Shown: positions 19,247-28,913, counted from the first letter of the stretch. The stretch: DNA of 64,000 nucleotides from Limnospira fusiformis SAG 85.79 (GCF_012516315.1 NZ_CP051185.1:2655403-2719402), one strand, 5' to 3'. Made by a program: numbers and translations. Notes: generated by a model not told the origin, from the sequence alone.

Positions 19247-20920
19247 ATGACTATTAACCTAAAGAAAACATTATCCTTAAATAGCTATTTCTCCACCAAG
19301 CGATCGCATCCTCCCATTTTTTTAGTCATCATGGCTGCCATAGTCGCTTTAGGCATGGCATTACCCCTGGTTTACCTAGTAATTAGGGCCATGGGCATTG
19401 GATTAGTCCCCTTCATCGCCCTTATATCCCGACCCCGCACCATTCAGGTATTTTTCAACAGTATAGGTATGGCCTTATCTGTCACACTCCTATCTGCTTT
19501 GATTGCCATTCCCCTAGCATTTCTAATAGTACGCACCAATTTACCCGGGCGGCGTTTTTGGTCAGTAGTCACCACCTTACCCCTAGCTATCCCCACCTAT
19601 GTGGGCAGTTTTGCCCTATTAGCCTTCGTCGGACCCCGTGGCAGTATGCTCCAAATTCTCCTCGAGCCCTTGGGAGTCCAGCGGCTACCCTCTATTTATG
19701 GCTGGTCTGGAGTAATTATCGCCACCACACTATTTTCCTACCCTTACATATTGCTCACAGTGCGATCGAGTTTACAAGGTATGGACCCAGCCATGGAAGA
19801 AGTCTCACGGGTTCTCGGATATACTCCCTATCAAACCTTCTGGCGAGTCACCTTACCACAACTGCGGCCAGCGATCGCCGCCGGGTCTCTACTTGTCTCA
19901 CTCTATGCGCTCCAAGACTTTGGCACTCCCGCACTCATGCGGTTTGAGTCCTTTACCTACGTCATTTTTTTGCAATATCGCACCAGTTTTGACCGTAGTA
20001 TGGCCGCCGCCTTATCCCTAGTATTAATCGCCTTAGTCGGGTTGATTTTATTGCTAGAATATCGAGCGCGATCGCGAGCAGCCTATTATAGTAGAGGTTC
20101 AGCTAGTCAACATCAACAACCCTTGATTCCCCTAGGTCGCTGGACTTGGTTAGCCCTCGGTTTTTGTATCCTGATTACACTATTTTCCCTAGTAATGCCC
20201 CTCGGAGTTTTATTCTTCTGGTTAGGGCGTGGTCTGCGAGTAGGTCAAAACCCCATAGAATTGATCACAATGATGTTACCCGCCGCCTACAACTCCATCT
20301 ATAGCTCAGGTCTAGCTGCCATCATTTCCACCCTGTTTGCACTCCCCATCGCCATTCTCGCCGTCCGCTTTCCTAGTCGCCTCACAGCCATCTTAGAGCG
20401 CACATCCTACATCGGTTTTGGAATGCCGGGAATTGTCGTATCACTCTCCCTCGTCTTCTTTGGAGCCAATTATGTACCCTGGCTTTATCAACAACTACCC
20501 ATGTTGCTGTTTGCTTATCTAGTCTTATTCATTCCTCAAGCCGTCGGAACATTGCGCGGCTCACTACTTCAAGTATCCCCAAACCTAGAAGAATCTGCCC
20601 GTATTTTGGGACGCACACCCTGGGAAACTCTACGCCATGTCACCTTACCACTCGTTCGTCCTGGCGTGATTAGTGGCGCTATGTTAATCTTCCTCACCTC
20701 CATTAAGGAATTACCAGCCACTCTATTACTCTCTCCCATTGGCTTTCGTACTTTAGCCACCCAAATTTGGCAAGCCACAGCAGAAAGTGTCGCCTTTACC
20801 CAAGCCTCAGTTGCTGCTCTCATGATGTTGTTCGTGTCAACCTTAGCTACACTGATTATTCTCTCCCAAGAACGTCGCATCAAAAACGCCCAGCCTAGCC
20901 TTACCCAGTCAGAAGACTAG
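19247..20920 (+). CDS. futB: Iron(III) ABC transporter permease, FutB-like
   Basis: 557 residues with about twelve hydrophobic helices. It is a fused permease with two binding-protein-dependent transport domains, each with an EAA loop: EEVSRVLGYTPYQTFWRVTLP in the first half and EESARILGRTPWETLRHVTLP in the second. These loops dock the ATPase. The fusion is normal for the FbpB/FutB family. ATG at 19247; no strong Shine-Dalgarno. The partner ATPase must be encoded elsewhere. Confidence 0.9.
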   Translation: MTINLKKTLSLNSYFSTKRSHPPIFLVIMAAIVALGMALPLVYLVIRAMGIGLVPFIALISRPRTIQVFFNSIGMALSVTLLSALIAIPLAFLIVRTNLPGRRFWSVVTTLPLAIPTYVGSFALLAFVGPRGSMLQILLEPLGVQRLPSIYGWSGVIIATTLFSYPYILLTVRSSLQGMDPAMEEVSRVLGYTPYQTFWRVTLPQLRPAIAAGSLLVSLYALQDFGTPALMRFESFTYVIFLQYRTSFDRSMAAALSLVLIALVGLILLLEYRARSRAAYYSRGSASQHQQPLIPLGRWTWLALGFCILITLFSLVMPLGVLFFWLGRGLRVGQNPIELITMMLPAAYNSIYSSGLAAIISTLFALPIAILAVRFPSRLTAILERTSYIGFGMPGIVVSLSLVFFGANYVPWLYQQLPMLLFAYLVLFIPQAVGTLRGSLLQVSPNLEESARILGRTPWETLRHVTLPLVRPGVISGAMLIFLTSIKELPATLLLSPIGFRTLATQIWQATAESVAFTQASVAALMMLFVSTLATLIILSQERRIKNAQPSLTQSED

Positions 20921-21199
20921 GACCATCTGATGATTATGTTAACTTTTGTAAAGAAAAGTTAAGAAATGTTAAAAAAAAATTCCTTCCGCTGGGGGGTTGA
21001 TTTAGGAGGGTTACTTGTGTTATTATTTTAGATAATGGGAATATTGACAATTTTATTTTTTGCGTCAAGATTAAAATTATAAGTTAGTCTCTAACATAGC
21101 ACCATCTGCCACCCCTTGTCAATCTTTTGAGAAATTAAGCCCAACCGGGAACAGGAAAATTAATAATTAATTATCCCGGCTCCCTTAACCAATTTCTGC

Positions 21200-22798
21200 T
21201 CAAAGTCTAACCCTGACCGGACTACGATTTTCTGTCAGGGATAACTCAGATTTAACAATCATGGAAGTTCCGGTCATTTCTGGAGGTTGTGGTAACTGGA
21301 GTATTTCCAAAATAGTCGGAGCTATATCCGCCAAACAGCCATCACTTCTCAAAGGTACATCAGTCCCGTGACCAGGAATTTTACGGACTTCCCCTTCAAC
21401 CAGAATAAAAGGAACTGGGTTAGTAGTGTGAGCAGTCCAGGGATTACCCTGTTCATCGGACATATATTCAGCATTACCATGATCAGCAATAATAATGGCT
21501 GTTCCCCCGGCTTTAGAGATACCTGCTAACAATTCTCCCAAACAGCGATCGACGGTTTCAATAGCCTTAACCGCAGCATCTATTATCCCGGTGTGACCGA
21601 CCATATCGGGGTTAGCATAATTGATCACAATCAGAGAATAAATCCCTTTAGCGATACCCTCAAGAGCCACTTCTGTGACTTCCTCCGCAGACATTTCGGG
21701 TTTTTGGTCATAGGTAGCCACGGCGGGACTGGGAATGAGTTCTCGATCTTCCCCCTCAAAAGGATGTTCTAAACCACCATTAAAGAAATAAGTCACATGG
21801 GCATATTTTTCGGTTTCGGCGGTCCGCAGTTGTTTCAAGCCATGATCAGCAATTACTTGTCCTAAGATATTATCGAGTCCTTGGGGTTCAAAAGCGACAT
21901 CGACGGGATAGTTGGGGTCATACTGGGTAAAAGTCGCAAAACTCAGGGGTTGGATCAGTTCCCGTTCAAACCCATCAAAATCCTCCATAACCAAGGCTTG
22001 CGTAAGCTGTCTAGCGCGATCGGGTCGGAAATTAAAGAAAATCACCCCATCTCCGGGTTCGATCGCCCCTGGCGCTACTCTCATGGGGTTAATGAACTCA
22101 TCGGTGATACCCTCTCCGTAGGATTCCCTCATGATCTCAGCTATAGTGCGATCGCTCTGTGGTCCATCGGTAGTCAGAATCGAATAGGCTTTTTTTACCC
22201 TTTCCCATCGATTATCGCGATCCATAGCATAGTAACGGCCGCTAATAGTCGCAATATGGCCCACTCCGATTTTTTCAGTGTAGTCTTGGATTTGTTGAAG
22301 AACCTTAATTCCATCATTAGGGTTAGTATCGCGGCCATCAGTAATGCCATGAATACAGACATTAGACAACCCCTTAGCCTTAGCCATATCCAGCAATCCC
22401 AGGAGATGGTCAACATGGGAATGCACACCCCCATCAGAGCATAAACCTATCAAATGTAACTTAGCCTCTCGCTGACGAACTTCCTCACAAACTTTACTCA
22501 AAGCGGGATTATTCTGAATAGTGCCATCAGAAACCGCATCAGAAATCCTCACCAACTCTTGGGGAACCACTCGTCCCGCCCCTAAATTCAAGTGACCGAC
22601 TTCTGAGTTGCCCATCTGACCATCGGGCAAACCGACAGCGCGACCAGAAGCCTGAATTAATGTTCGAGGATAAGCAGTCCAAAGGCTATCCATTACAGGG
22701 GTATTGCCAACAGCAATGGCATTTCCGTCCGTTTGTTCACGATAGCCCCAACCGTCTAATATGATGAGTACAACGGGAGATACAGACACTGATGCCAT
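21200..22798 (-). CDS. gpmI: 2,3-bisphosphoglycerate-independent phosphoglycerate mutase
   Basis: 532 residues, the expected length. It interconverts 3- and 2-phosphoglycerate in glycolysis and uses two manganese ions. Key motifs: N-terminal ILDGWGYRE, the phosphoserine loop GNSEVGHLNLGAGR, ITDGRDTNP, and metal ligands in NYANPDMVGHTG and IIADHGNAEYM. Convergent with futB across about 280 bp. Confidence 0.97.
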   Translation of the reverse strand: MASVSVSPVVLIILDGWGYREQTDGNAIAVGNTPVMDSLWTAYPRTLIQASGRAVGLPDGQMGNSEVGHLNLGAGRVVPQELVRISDAVSDGTIQNNPALSKVCEEVRQREAKLHLIGLCSDGGVHSHVDHLLGLLDMAKAKGLSNVCIHGITDGRDTNPNDGIKVLQQIQDYTEKIGVGHIATISGRYYAMDRDNRWERVKKAYSILTTDGPQSDRTIAEIMRESYGEGITDEFINPMRVAPGAIEPGDGVIFFNFRPDRARQLTQALVMEDFDGFERELIQPLSFATFTQYDPNYPVDVAFEPQGLDNILGQVIADHGLKQLRTAETEKYAHVTYFFNGGLEHPFEGEDRELIPSPAVATYDQKPEMSAEEVTEVALEGIAKGIYSLIVINYANPDMVGHTGIIDAAVKAIETVDRCLGELLAGISKAGGTAIIIADHGNAEYMSDEQGNPWTAHTTNPVPFILVEGEVRKIPGHGTDVPLRSDGCLADIAPTILEILQLPQPPEMTGTSMIVKSELSLTENRSPVRVRL

Positions 22799-23100
22799 GC
22801 CAACTTACCTTTTAGCGACGAGTGAATTCCATCGACATGATATCACCCCTTGACGAAACTGTTAACTCTTTGCTAGGTGAAAAGGCAACAGCAAGCTAAT
22901 CTAGGCTTGACACTCCCCGCCCTTTAAGTCCCAAAAACCCTCGTAAATTTGTTAACCTGGGGTTATTACCAACCAGCCGATAATTTTAAACAGATGGCAG
23001 CTAGAAATGATGATTGTGGTTCGTTTCAAGCTACCCTTGACATGAGAGCATGATTTAATCACAAATTCGGTTAATATTTTAGGGCAATACGGTATAATAA
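22799..23100. other. Spacer between gpmI and the IS607 element
   Basis: About 300 bp without a gene. At 22913-22933 it holds CTTGACACTCCCCGCCCTTT, which resembles the GC-rich end sequences of IS200/IS605-type elements, but the second arm of the usual hairpin is missing. It may be a solo remnant end. Near the right side GGTATAAT (about 23091) could be a -10 for the transposon genes. Confidence 0.35.
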
Positions 23101-23124
23101 GCGAGAAGGGTTGAGGATAAACCT

Positions 23125-23790
23125 ATTGCCAGATATGTCAAACCCAAGGAAGCCGCCCAAATCCTTGGAGTCCATGAAAGAACACTCCGCAGATGGGACG
23201 ACAATGGCTCAATCGAGACCATCAGAACCCCCGCTGGGCAACGACGATACAACGTTGAGTGATATACTGCCAAATCAGGCAGTGACAAACGCAAAGTCGT
23301 TATCTATGCCAGAGTTAGTAGCCGCGCCCAGCAGTCCGACCTCAACCGACAGGTGGCCGCACTGTCCAACCTCTACCCCGAAGCAGAAGTCGTCTCAGAA
23401 ATCGGAGGCGGGCTCAACTTCAAGGGAAAGAAAATGCTGGCCTTACTGGGACATCATTTGTCAGGAGATGTCGGCATGGTTGTCGTTGCCCACAAAGACT
23501 GATTGGCAATATGGGGATTTGACTTGTTTCGATGGCTCTGTGAGCAAAACAGGTGTTCACTCATGGTTCTCAACCAGACAAGTCTCAGTCCAGAACCAGA
23601 AATGGTTGAGGACATCCTCGCCATCCTCCACTGCTTCAGTTCCCGATTATACGGACGGAGTAAATACAAAACTCAGGTCAAAGAAGATCCGGATTTACCC
23701 CAGCCCCGAGCTAAATCAAGTCTGGCGCAAATGGTTGGCCGCTTGTCGGTATTGCTACAACCAAGCAATTGCATTATCCCGGAGTGGTAA
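23125..23790 (+). pseudogene. tnpA: IS607 TnpA serine recombinase (two nonsense codons)
   Basis: Read from about 23125, the frame gives a MerR-like helix-turn-helix (YVKPKEAAQILGVHERTLRR), then the resolvase core VIYARVSSRAQQSDLNRQ with the catalytic Ser, and EMVEDILAILHCFSSRLYG. Two in-frame TGA codons interrupt it: 23260-23262 after the DNA-binding domain and 23500-23502 in HKD-stop-LA, where relatives have HKDRLA. Both are consistent with CGA to TGA transitions. No ATG begins the frame; the expected start position reads ATT. An open frame on another register (from 23111) runs through this region and is probably fortuitous. Confidence 0.8.
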
Positions 23791-24802
23791 ACGACTAAGC
23801 AAACTGAAATTACGCAACGAAGTGATGCAGAGCGACTTGCCTGCATGGGTCAAAGAAACACCCGGCCATATTCGGCAGAATGCTATCTTTGATGCCTATC
23901 TCGCCTTTTCAGCCAGTCCTGGCGCAAGGTTTAGGAGCTGTCGGGCTAGTTCTCAAGCCATCAAGTTTAACGATGCTAATTTCTCTTCAGGGAGTTGGTA
24001 TCCAAGACTAACGAAAGGATTAATTTTCATGGTTTCCGAACCCATCCCTAAAGCTTGCGGGCAAGGGACTCAGTTGGTGTTTACCAAAGGTCGATGGTTT
24101 GCGATTTTCCCTGAACCAGTTGCCGTTACCCCAACTGACGCTACTGGCGTGATTGCATTAGACCCGGGCGTCCGAACTTTCATAACTGGGTTTGATGGTT
24201 CACGATTTCTGGAATTGGGCTCCGGAGATATAGGACGCATCACTCGGTTATGTCAACATTTGGATGATTTGATGAGCCGAATCGCCAAGGAACCCTGTCG
24301 TTCAAGGAGGCGACGGATGAGGCAAGCGGCTCAACGAATGAGAACCAAAATCCGCAATCTAGTTGATGAAGCCCACAAACAAATTGCTCACTACTTGACT
24401 CACAACTGCAGCCTAATTTTTTTGCCCACCTTCGAGACTTCCGATATGGCCAGTCAGGTGAAGCGTCTAATCAGGTCTAAGACTGCCCGCGCCATGCTGA
24501 CATGGGCGCATTATCGATTCAAACTAACCCTGAGACATCAAGCCGAGATAACTGGAACCACAGTTGTAGATGTGACGGAAGAATACACCAGCAAAACCTG
24601 TACTCACTGTGGTCATGTGCATTCCCAGCTAGGTGGCTCAAAAGTGTTCCGATGTCCTGAGTGCGGGTTCACTCTACCCAGGGACTGGAACGGTGCTTTT
24701 GGAATCTTTCTAAAAGCTTTGCGGGATACCGCCTCTGTTACCTTAACGGGTAATAGTGCTATCGTCGCATTGTCAGGCAATAGCCGGAAAAATGTCGCGT
24801 AA
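23639..24802 (+). CDS. tnpB: TnpB, RNA-guided nuclease of the IS607 element
   Basis: About 387 residues; the exact start is uncertain because no ATG lies near the conserved beginning (TKLRSKKIRIYPSPELN, about 23665). The RuvC-like active site looks complete: Asp in IALDPGVRTF, Glu in LPTFETSDM and the last Asp in RDWNGAFGI. A four-Cys zinc ribbon (CTHCG and CPECG) is present. TnpB proteins are omega-RNA-guided DNA nucleases that help the transposon persist. The guide RNA usually comes from the 3' end of the gene and the element's right end, i.e. near 24700-24830 (family knowledge). No stop codon interrupts the protein. Confidence 0.8.
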   Translation, partial: VPDYTDGVNTKLRSKKIRIYPSPELNQVWRKWLAACRYCYNQAIALSRSGKRLSKLKLRNEVMQSDLPAWVKETPGHIRQNAIFDAYLAFSASPGARFRSCRASSQAIKFNDANFSSGSWYPRLTKGLIFMVSEPIPKACGQGTQLVFTKGRWFAIFPEPVAVTPTDATGVIALDPGVRTFITGFDGSRFLELGSGDIGRITRLCQHLDDLMSRIAKEPCRSRRRRMRQAAQRMRTKIRNLVDEAHKQIAHYLTHNCSLIFLPTFETSDMASQVKRLIRSKTARAMLTWAHYRFKLTLRHQAEITGTTVVDVTEEYTSKTCTHCGHVHSQLGGSKVFRCPECGFTLPRDWNGAFGIFLKALRDTASVTLTGNSAIVALSGNSRKNVA

Positions 24803-24829
24803 ATGTATCAGCATCATTGGGGATAGGCA

Positions 24830-25972
24830 ATGCGTAAAGTTCTATTTGTGATTGTAGCGGGGGTTTTATCACTCTGGCTAGGGGGTTGTGCTTCGGAGCC
24901 ACCGGAGGAGGAAATTACATTGACTCCAACTCCCACAGAAGAAACAACCCCAGTTGACCCATCGGAAGAGGAAACTACAGCAGAAACACCATTTGAAGAT
25001 CCTCTAGTTACTGAAACTCCTCCGCCAGAAGCAGGTTTGATTCAGTCTACCAAATCAGAGGAACGATTGAGACAGCTTCTGCCCGGCAGAAATGGAGTAC
25101 CTGCTGCACCGGCAACTATTCCGATTCCTGGTCAACAACTTGACCCCTTTGGACCGGTTCCACCGGTTATTGCAGATAGACCCCCAGACGTGCAAGCAGA
25201 CAGTGAATCGATCGCCTTACCCACTAGACAAGTGCCGGACCTACCGAGTCTTCCGGTGGCTATGCAACCACCCCAATGGAGAACTCCTGTTGCTAGTGAA
25301 TCGATCGCCTTACCCAGTAAACAAGTGCCCGACCTACCGAGTCTTCCGGTGGCTATGCAACCACCCCAATGGAGAACTCCTGTTGCTAGTGAATCGATCG
25401 CCTTACCCAGTAAACAAGTGCCCGACCTACCGAGTCTTCCGGTGGCTATGCAACCACCCCAATGGAGAACTCCTGTTGCTGTTACTACGGTACCAGGACA
25501 ACCAGGAGCCCCCACCGCACAGCCAGGGGTAGCCAACGGACAGCCAGGGGTAGCCAACGGACAGCCAGGGGTAGCCAACGGACAGCCAGGGGTAGCCAAC
25601 GGACGACCCGGAACCCCCACCGCACAGCCACCCGTCGCCCCAGCCGCGCCGCCACCACCCCCTTCGACTGATTTAGCTCGTGGAATAGAGGTAACCGGAG
25701 TGCTGAGAACGGGAGATGATACGAGAATTATTCTTAAGGCTCCTAATGAACCCACGAGTCGTTATGTGAGTGTTGGTCAGCGCATAGCAGGGGGAGAAGT
25801 TCTAATCAAGCGGGTGAAGTTGAGCGGAGACGGCGTTCCGATTGTCATCTTTGAGCAGAACGGCATTGAAGTTGCTAGAATGGTAGGTGAGGTTAGCGGA
25901 CCCTTTGGGGATGAGGCTAACACGATTGTAATGCCACAAACTATCAACAATTTTGTTCGTAATCAGTCCTAA
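24830..25972 (+). CDS. Repeat-rich proline/glutamate lipoprotein
   Basis: 380 residues. Lipoprotein signal MRKVLFVIVAGVLSLWLGGC with lipobox LGGC (Cys20). An acidic Thr/Glu/Pro-rich stretch (residues 22-70) and a Pro-rich middle with exact repeats follow: three 31-residue units (SESIALPSKQVPDLPSLPVA and continuation) and four GVANGQP-type units. The C-terminal about 85 residues (GIEVTGVLRTGDDTRIILKA through YVSVGQRIAGGEVLIKRVKL to VARMVGE) form a compact beta-rich domain faintly like the C-terminal domain of pilus protein PilP. Probably an envelope protein with an extended spacer. Function unknown. It begins 27 bp after the IS607 element, which may have displaced its promoter. Confidence 0.7.
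   Translation: MRKVLFVIVAGVLSLWLGGCASEPPEEEITLTPTPTEETTPVDPSEEETTAETPFEDPLVTETPPPEAGLIQSTKSEERLRQLLPGRNGVPAAPATIPIPGQQLDPFGPVPPVIADRPPDVQADSESIALPTRQVPDLPSLPVAMQPPQWRTPVASESIALPSKQVPDLPSLPVAMQPPQWRTPVASESIALPSKQVPDLPSLPVAMQPPQWRTPVAVTTVPGQPGAPTAQPGVANGQPGVANGQPGVANGQPGVANGRPGTPTAQPPVAPAAPPPPPSTDLARGIEVTGVLRTGDDTRIILKAPNEPTSRYVSVGQRIAGGEVLIKRVKLSGDGVPIVIFEQNGIEVARMVGEVSGPFGDEANTIVMPQTINNFVRNQS
25202..25480 (+). repeat. Three tandem 93-bp coding repeats
   Basis: 93-bp units start at 25202, 25295 and 25388. Units two and three look identical; unit one differs by a few bases (ACTAGAC for AGTAAAC). Each encodes 31 residues, so unit number can change without loss of frame. Each unit carries the HIP1-like ATCGATCGCC. 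Confidence 0.9.
25526..25606 (+). repeat. 21-bp coding minisatellite (GVANGQP)
   Basis: Four tandem 21-bp units encoding GVANGQP, the last degenerating to GVANGRP. It lies in the same gene as the 93-bp repeats and likewise keeps the frame. Confidence 0.85.
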
Positions 25973-26103
25973 CTAATTGGGGGTTTTAGGCGACTACTCT
26001 GCCTGGCTTGGATCTATATCCCCGGTGGTTGAGGTCAGTCGTTGATCTAAAACTCCCTTGGGTTTGATAACCCAGAAATTATCAATGTCATGGGTTGAGT
26101 ATT

Positions 26104-26856
26104 ATGTTGAATTTAGTTGAAAAATTTGGCTTTGTTACCCTAGGACGGTTCACGCAGTCTCTGGTCAGCAGAATGGCGCTTGGTGGCTCTGTGGCTTTGT
26201 TAGTTGCACTGCCAGCTAATGCCCAAACAGAAGGCGGTCGCCCCCCCATCTGTGAAGGACAACTACCTACTGGTCAGGTGACGTGCAACTACGAAGGGGG
26301 AGATAATTTTACGGGTAGTTTTGTCAACGGTCGCCCAGAAGGACGCGGTATCTTTGTCTATGCTAACCGCGATCGCTTTGAGGGAGAATTTCGCAATGGT
26401 CTCCCTAATGGTCAAGGTGTGTTTATCTTTGCTGATGATTCCCGTGTAGTGGGAGTGTTTAGAGATGGCCAGATTACCAACGGAACGGTGATTTTTGCCA
26501 ATGGCGATCGCTATATTGGTGAGTTTCAACTGGTCACGGAAGTGGGTAGCGGTAACACCAGCAGCCAACCCCACGGTAGCGGACAGTTTGTTTATAGCAA
26601 TGGCGATCGCTTTGAGGGAAGATTTTTTGCCGGGGGACCCTTTGGACAGGGAACCTTAACCCGCACAGATGGGACTACCTGCCAAGGAGAATTTTTTAAT
26701 CAGGCCCTCGACGGAAGCGGGAATTGTACCTTCCCTAACGGTTTTCGCTATGAAGGGGAACTGCGCGGCGGTATCCCCCACGGCCAAGGTGTTCTCATTA
26801 ACACCGCCGGACAACGTTTCCCCGGTACTTTCCGCGATGGTAGACGGCAAGAGTGA
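26104..26856 (+). CDS. Exported MORN-repeat protein
   Basis: 250 residues from ATG 26104; a TTG three codons upstream (26095) also keeps the frame. Signal peptide ending LLVALPANAQ. The rest is a run of six to eight MORN-type repeats (GDNFTGSFVNGRPEGRG, RDRFEGEFRNGLPNGQG, GDRFEGRFFAGGPFGQG and others), a beta-hairpin repeat usually involved in binding or scaffolding. Most repeat cores (GDRYIGEF, GDRFEGRF) are encoded across GGCGATCGC octamers, so HIP1 sites recur in register. Substrate unknown. Confidence 0.85.
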   Translation: MLNLVEKFGFVTLGRFTQSLVSRMALGGSVALLVALPANAQTEGGRPPICEGQLPTGQVTCNYEGGDNFTGSFVNGRPEGRGIFVYANRDRFEGEFRNGLPNGQGVFIFADDSRVVGVFRDGQITNGTVIFANGDRYIGEFQLVTEVGSGNTSSQPHGSGQFVYSNGDRFEGRFFAGGPFGQGTLTRTDGTTCQGEFFNQALDGSGNCTFPNGFRYEGELRGGIPHGQGVLINTAGQRFPGTFRDGRRQE

Positions 26857-27024
26857 ACGGTCGAAGTCACCACAAATCAGCAGTTTTGGGGAAATCTCCC
26901 TCACGGAAGCCCCAGTCCTGTGGGTAGGTTAGCAATAAAACTTAAAAAAGTGAAGTGAATAAGATGGCTGATCCAGTAGTAGGCTGAAGATTAACGCATT
27001 TTAGACATAGAGGAAAATAAACCA

Positions 27025-27258
27025 ATGGTTCAACGTGGTTCTAAAGTTCGCATTCTTCGTAAAGAGTCCTATTGGTTCCAAGAAGTGGGAACAGTTGTTT
27101 CCGTGGATAAAAGCGGGATTCGCTATCCTGTGATTGTTCGTTTTGATAAGGTCAACTACAACGCCTACTGCGGTGTTGATGGCGGCGTTAACACTAACAA
27201 CTTTGCTGAAGCTGAGTTGGTGGAAGTAGAAGCACCAGCTAAAGCAGCTAAGAAGTAA
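27025..27258 (+). CDS. psaE: Photosystem I subunit IV
   Basis: 77 residues. PsaE is a stromal-side SH3-like subunit of photosystem I that supports ferredoxin docking and cyclic electron flow. Diagnostic sequence: [20 protein letters not shown] at the start and [25 protein letters not shown]. The short Ala/Lys-rich tail is normal. Monocistronic by context. Confidence 0.98.
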   Translation: MVQRGSKVRILRKESYWFQEVGTVVSVDKSGIRYPVIVRFDKVNYNAYCGVDGGVNTNNFAEAELVEVEAPAKAAKK

Positions 27259-27356
27259 ACTAGGCTCTCGGCTAATCCCCCTGGCGGCAGTGCCATAGAG
27301 TGCCTGCCGCCTGTTAATGTTTTAATCGCAGTCACTTTATATCTGCTTGTTTTGCT

Positions 27357-28271
27357 GTGCCAGAGTTACCTGAAGTTGAAACCGTTAGAAAGGGTCTAAA
27401 TCAGATGACCCTCAATCAGCCTATAGTGGGTGCGGATGTCCTGTTAGATAGTGCGATCGCTCACCCCACTGCTGTGGAATTTATCGCCCAACTTACCAAC
27501 ACTACCATCAACCATTGGTATAGGCGGGGAAAATATCTGTTAGCGCAACTACAAGCGCCATCACAGCCATCAAATCCTATTTTCACATCAAAAGACCCAA
27601 TCGAGACTAAGACAAGCGACGGGGGCTGGCTGGGTGTGCATTTGCGGATGACCGGACAACTTTTGTGGCTGACTTCTGATCAACCTTTACATAAACATAC
27701 CAGGGTGAGATTGTTTTTGCAGGGGGAACGAGAATTGAGATTTGTTGACCAGCGGACTTTTGGTAAAATCTGGTGGGTTCCCCCTGGTATGGCGGTGATG
27801 GATGTGATTTCTGGTTTACGGGAATTGGGACCAGAACCCCTTAGCGATGAATTTTCCCCTGAGTATTTAGCCAACAAACTGCGACTCCGCCAAAGACCGA
27901 TTAAAACGGCTTTACTAGACCAAGCTATATTGGCTGGTTTGGGTAATATTTACGCGGACGAGGCATTATTTTTAGCGGGAATTCAACCCACAACTCCTAG
28001 CCGTCGTCTCAGTGAAGACCAAGTTAATCGCCTGTGTACCCACATTGTCGAGGTTTTGCAAGAGGCGATCGCTTCCGGTGGCACAACTATTCGTAATTTC
28101 CTCAACGTCCAAGGCGTTAACGGGAACTACGGTAGCCACGCCTGGGTTTATCAACGCGGCGGGAAACCTTGTCGAGTTTGTCAAACCCCCATCGCTAAAA
28201 TTAAACTATCGGGACGCGGCACCCATTTCTGCCCTAGGTGTCAACCTTCACTCGATTCTGATCTCTCCTGA
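27357..28271 (+). CDS. mutM: Formamidopyrimidine-DNA glycosylase
   Basis: 304 residues with a GTG start at 27357, needed because the mature enzyme must begin PELPEVE (Pro2 nucleophile, Glu3). It removes 8-oxoguanine and FaPy lesions and cleaves the DNA backbone. Other features: RRGKYLL with the conserved Lys, HLRMTGQL, the helix-two-turn-helix around LLDQAILAGLGNIYADE, and a C-terminal four-Cys zinc finger (CRVCQ and CPRCQ). Near psaE and ndhO, as is often seen in cyanobacteria. Confidence 0.97.
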   Translation: MPELPEVETVRKGLNQMTLNQPIVGADVLLDSAIAHPTAVEFIAQLTNTTINHWYRRGKYLLAQLQAPSQPSNPIFTSKDPIETKTSDGGWLGVHLRMTGQLLWLTSDQPLHKHTRVRLFLQGERELRFVDQRTFGKIWWVPPGMAVMDVISGLRELGPEPLSDEFSPEYLANKLRLRQRPIKTALLDQAILAGLGNIYADEALFLAGIQPTTPSRRLSEDQVNRLCTHIVEVLQEAIASGGTTIRNFLNVQGVNGNYGSHAWVYQRGGKPCRVCQTPIAKIKLSGRGTHFCPRCQPSLDSDLS

Positions 28272-28490
28272 TCTCGATTGTTAAGATAGATGTTCATAAA
28301 GCTACGTCTACCATCAGTAACGGTAAAATATAATTTGCAGTGCTCAGTTAGGGAAGCCAGAATCAGTAGAGGCAATGAATGCCTTGTCTGTTATGATTCG
28401 CCCACGATCGCAGAATCCTTGACATCAAATTAACTCACAAGCCCTTAAAATTTGGGATAGATTCATTTATCATTTGCTATCCTACTCGCT

Positions 28491-28706
28491 ATGACTATTA
28501 AACGCGGAGATTTTGTTCACGCCGTTCGGGAAAAATTAGAAAATAGCCTAGAAGTGACCGCCAGCGACTCCCGCTTACCTCCCTATTTGTTTGAAACTAA
28601 AGGGGAAGTCATGGAAACCAAGGGAGATTATGCCTTTGTCAAATTTGGTCGAGTCCCTACACCAGCTATATGGTTGCGGATTGATCAATTGGAACCCGCT
28701 AAATAG
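28491..28706 (+). CDS. ndhO: NAD(P)H-quinone oxidoreductase subunit O
   Basis: 71 residues, matching the small cyanobacterial/chloroplast-specific subunit NdhO of the NDH-1 complex at the thylakoid membrane ([47 protein letters not shown]). It modulates cyclic electron flow. Single gene with an ATG at 28491. Confidence 0.95.
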   Translation: MTIKRGDFVHAVREKLENSLEVTASDSRLPPYLFETKGEVMETKGDYAFVKFGRVPTPAIWLRIDQLEPAK

Positions 28707-28792
28707 CCATGTGCGACTCGAGGCGCGATCGGACTACGCAGTTAACCCTAATATCCGTACATAACTAGGCTAGGGTACTAACACCCGCAGGG

Positions 28793-28821
28793 TAGGGTAT
28801 GATTCCCATAATCCTACGGGT
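28793..28821. terminator. Weak hairpin after ndhO
   Basis: ACCCGCAGG (28793-28801) and CCTACGGGT (28813-28821) can pair with one mismatch. There is no T-tract. It lies between ndhO and mdh, so it may separate the two transcripts. Confidence 0.3.
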
Positions 28822-28913
28822 GGTGGGGTGGCTTCAAATTAGGGCTACCCCTGCTTAACCCGCCATGACTTCCCATATTGCAGAGACACCGTTAATAAAA
28901 ATATAATTGGTAT

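Larger units (their letters stand above)
23101..24802 (+). mobile_element. IS607-family insertion sequence, tnpA broken
   Basis: A MerR-type/serine recombinase tnpA frame followed and overlapped by tnpB, the standard IS607 order. Elements of this family lack terminal inverted repeats, so exact ends cannot be read here. The right end is probably close to the tnpB stop, because a lipoprotein gene starts 27 bp later. With a dead tnpA the copy cannot transpose by itself unless TnpA is supplied in trans. Confidence 0.8.

Noticed and set aside
22913-22933. IS200/IS605 element end
   Set aside because: Only one arm of the usual end hairpin is present and no tnpA of that family is near; kept only as a possible remnant.
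25132-25755. Long minus-strand frame (207 codons) in the lipoprotein gene
   Set aside because: Antisense shadow of the 93-bp and 21-bp repeats; repetitive composition and no Shine-Dalgarno.
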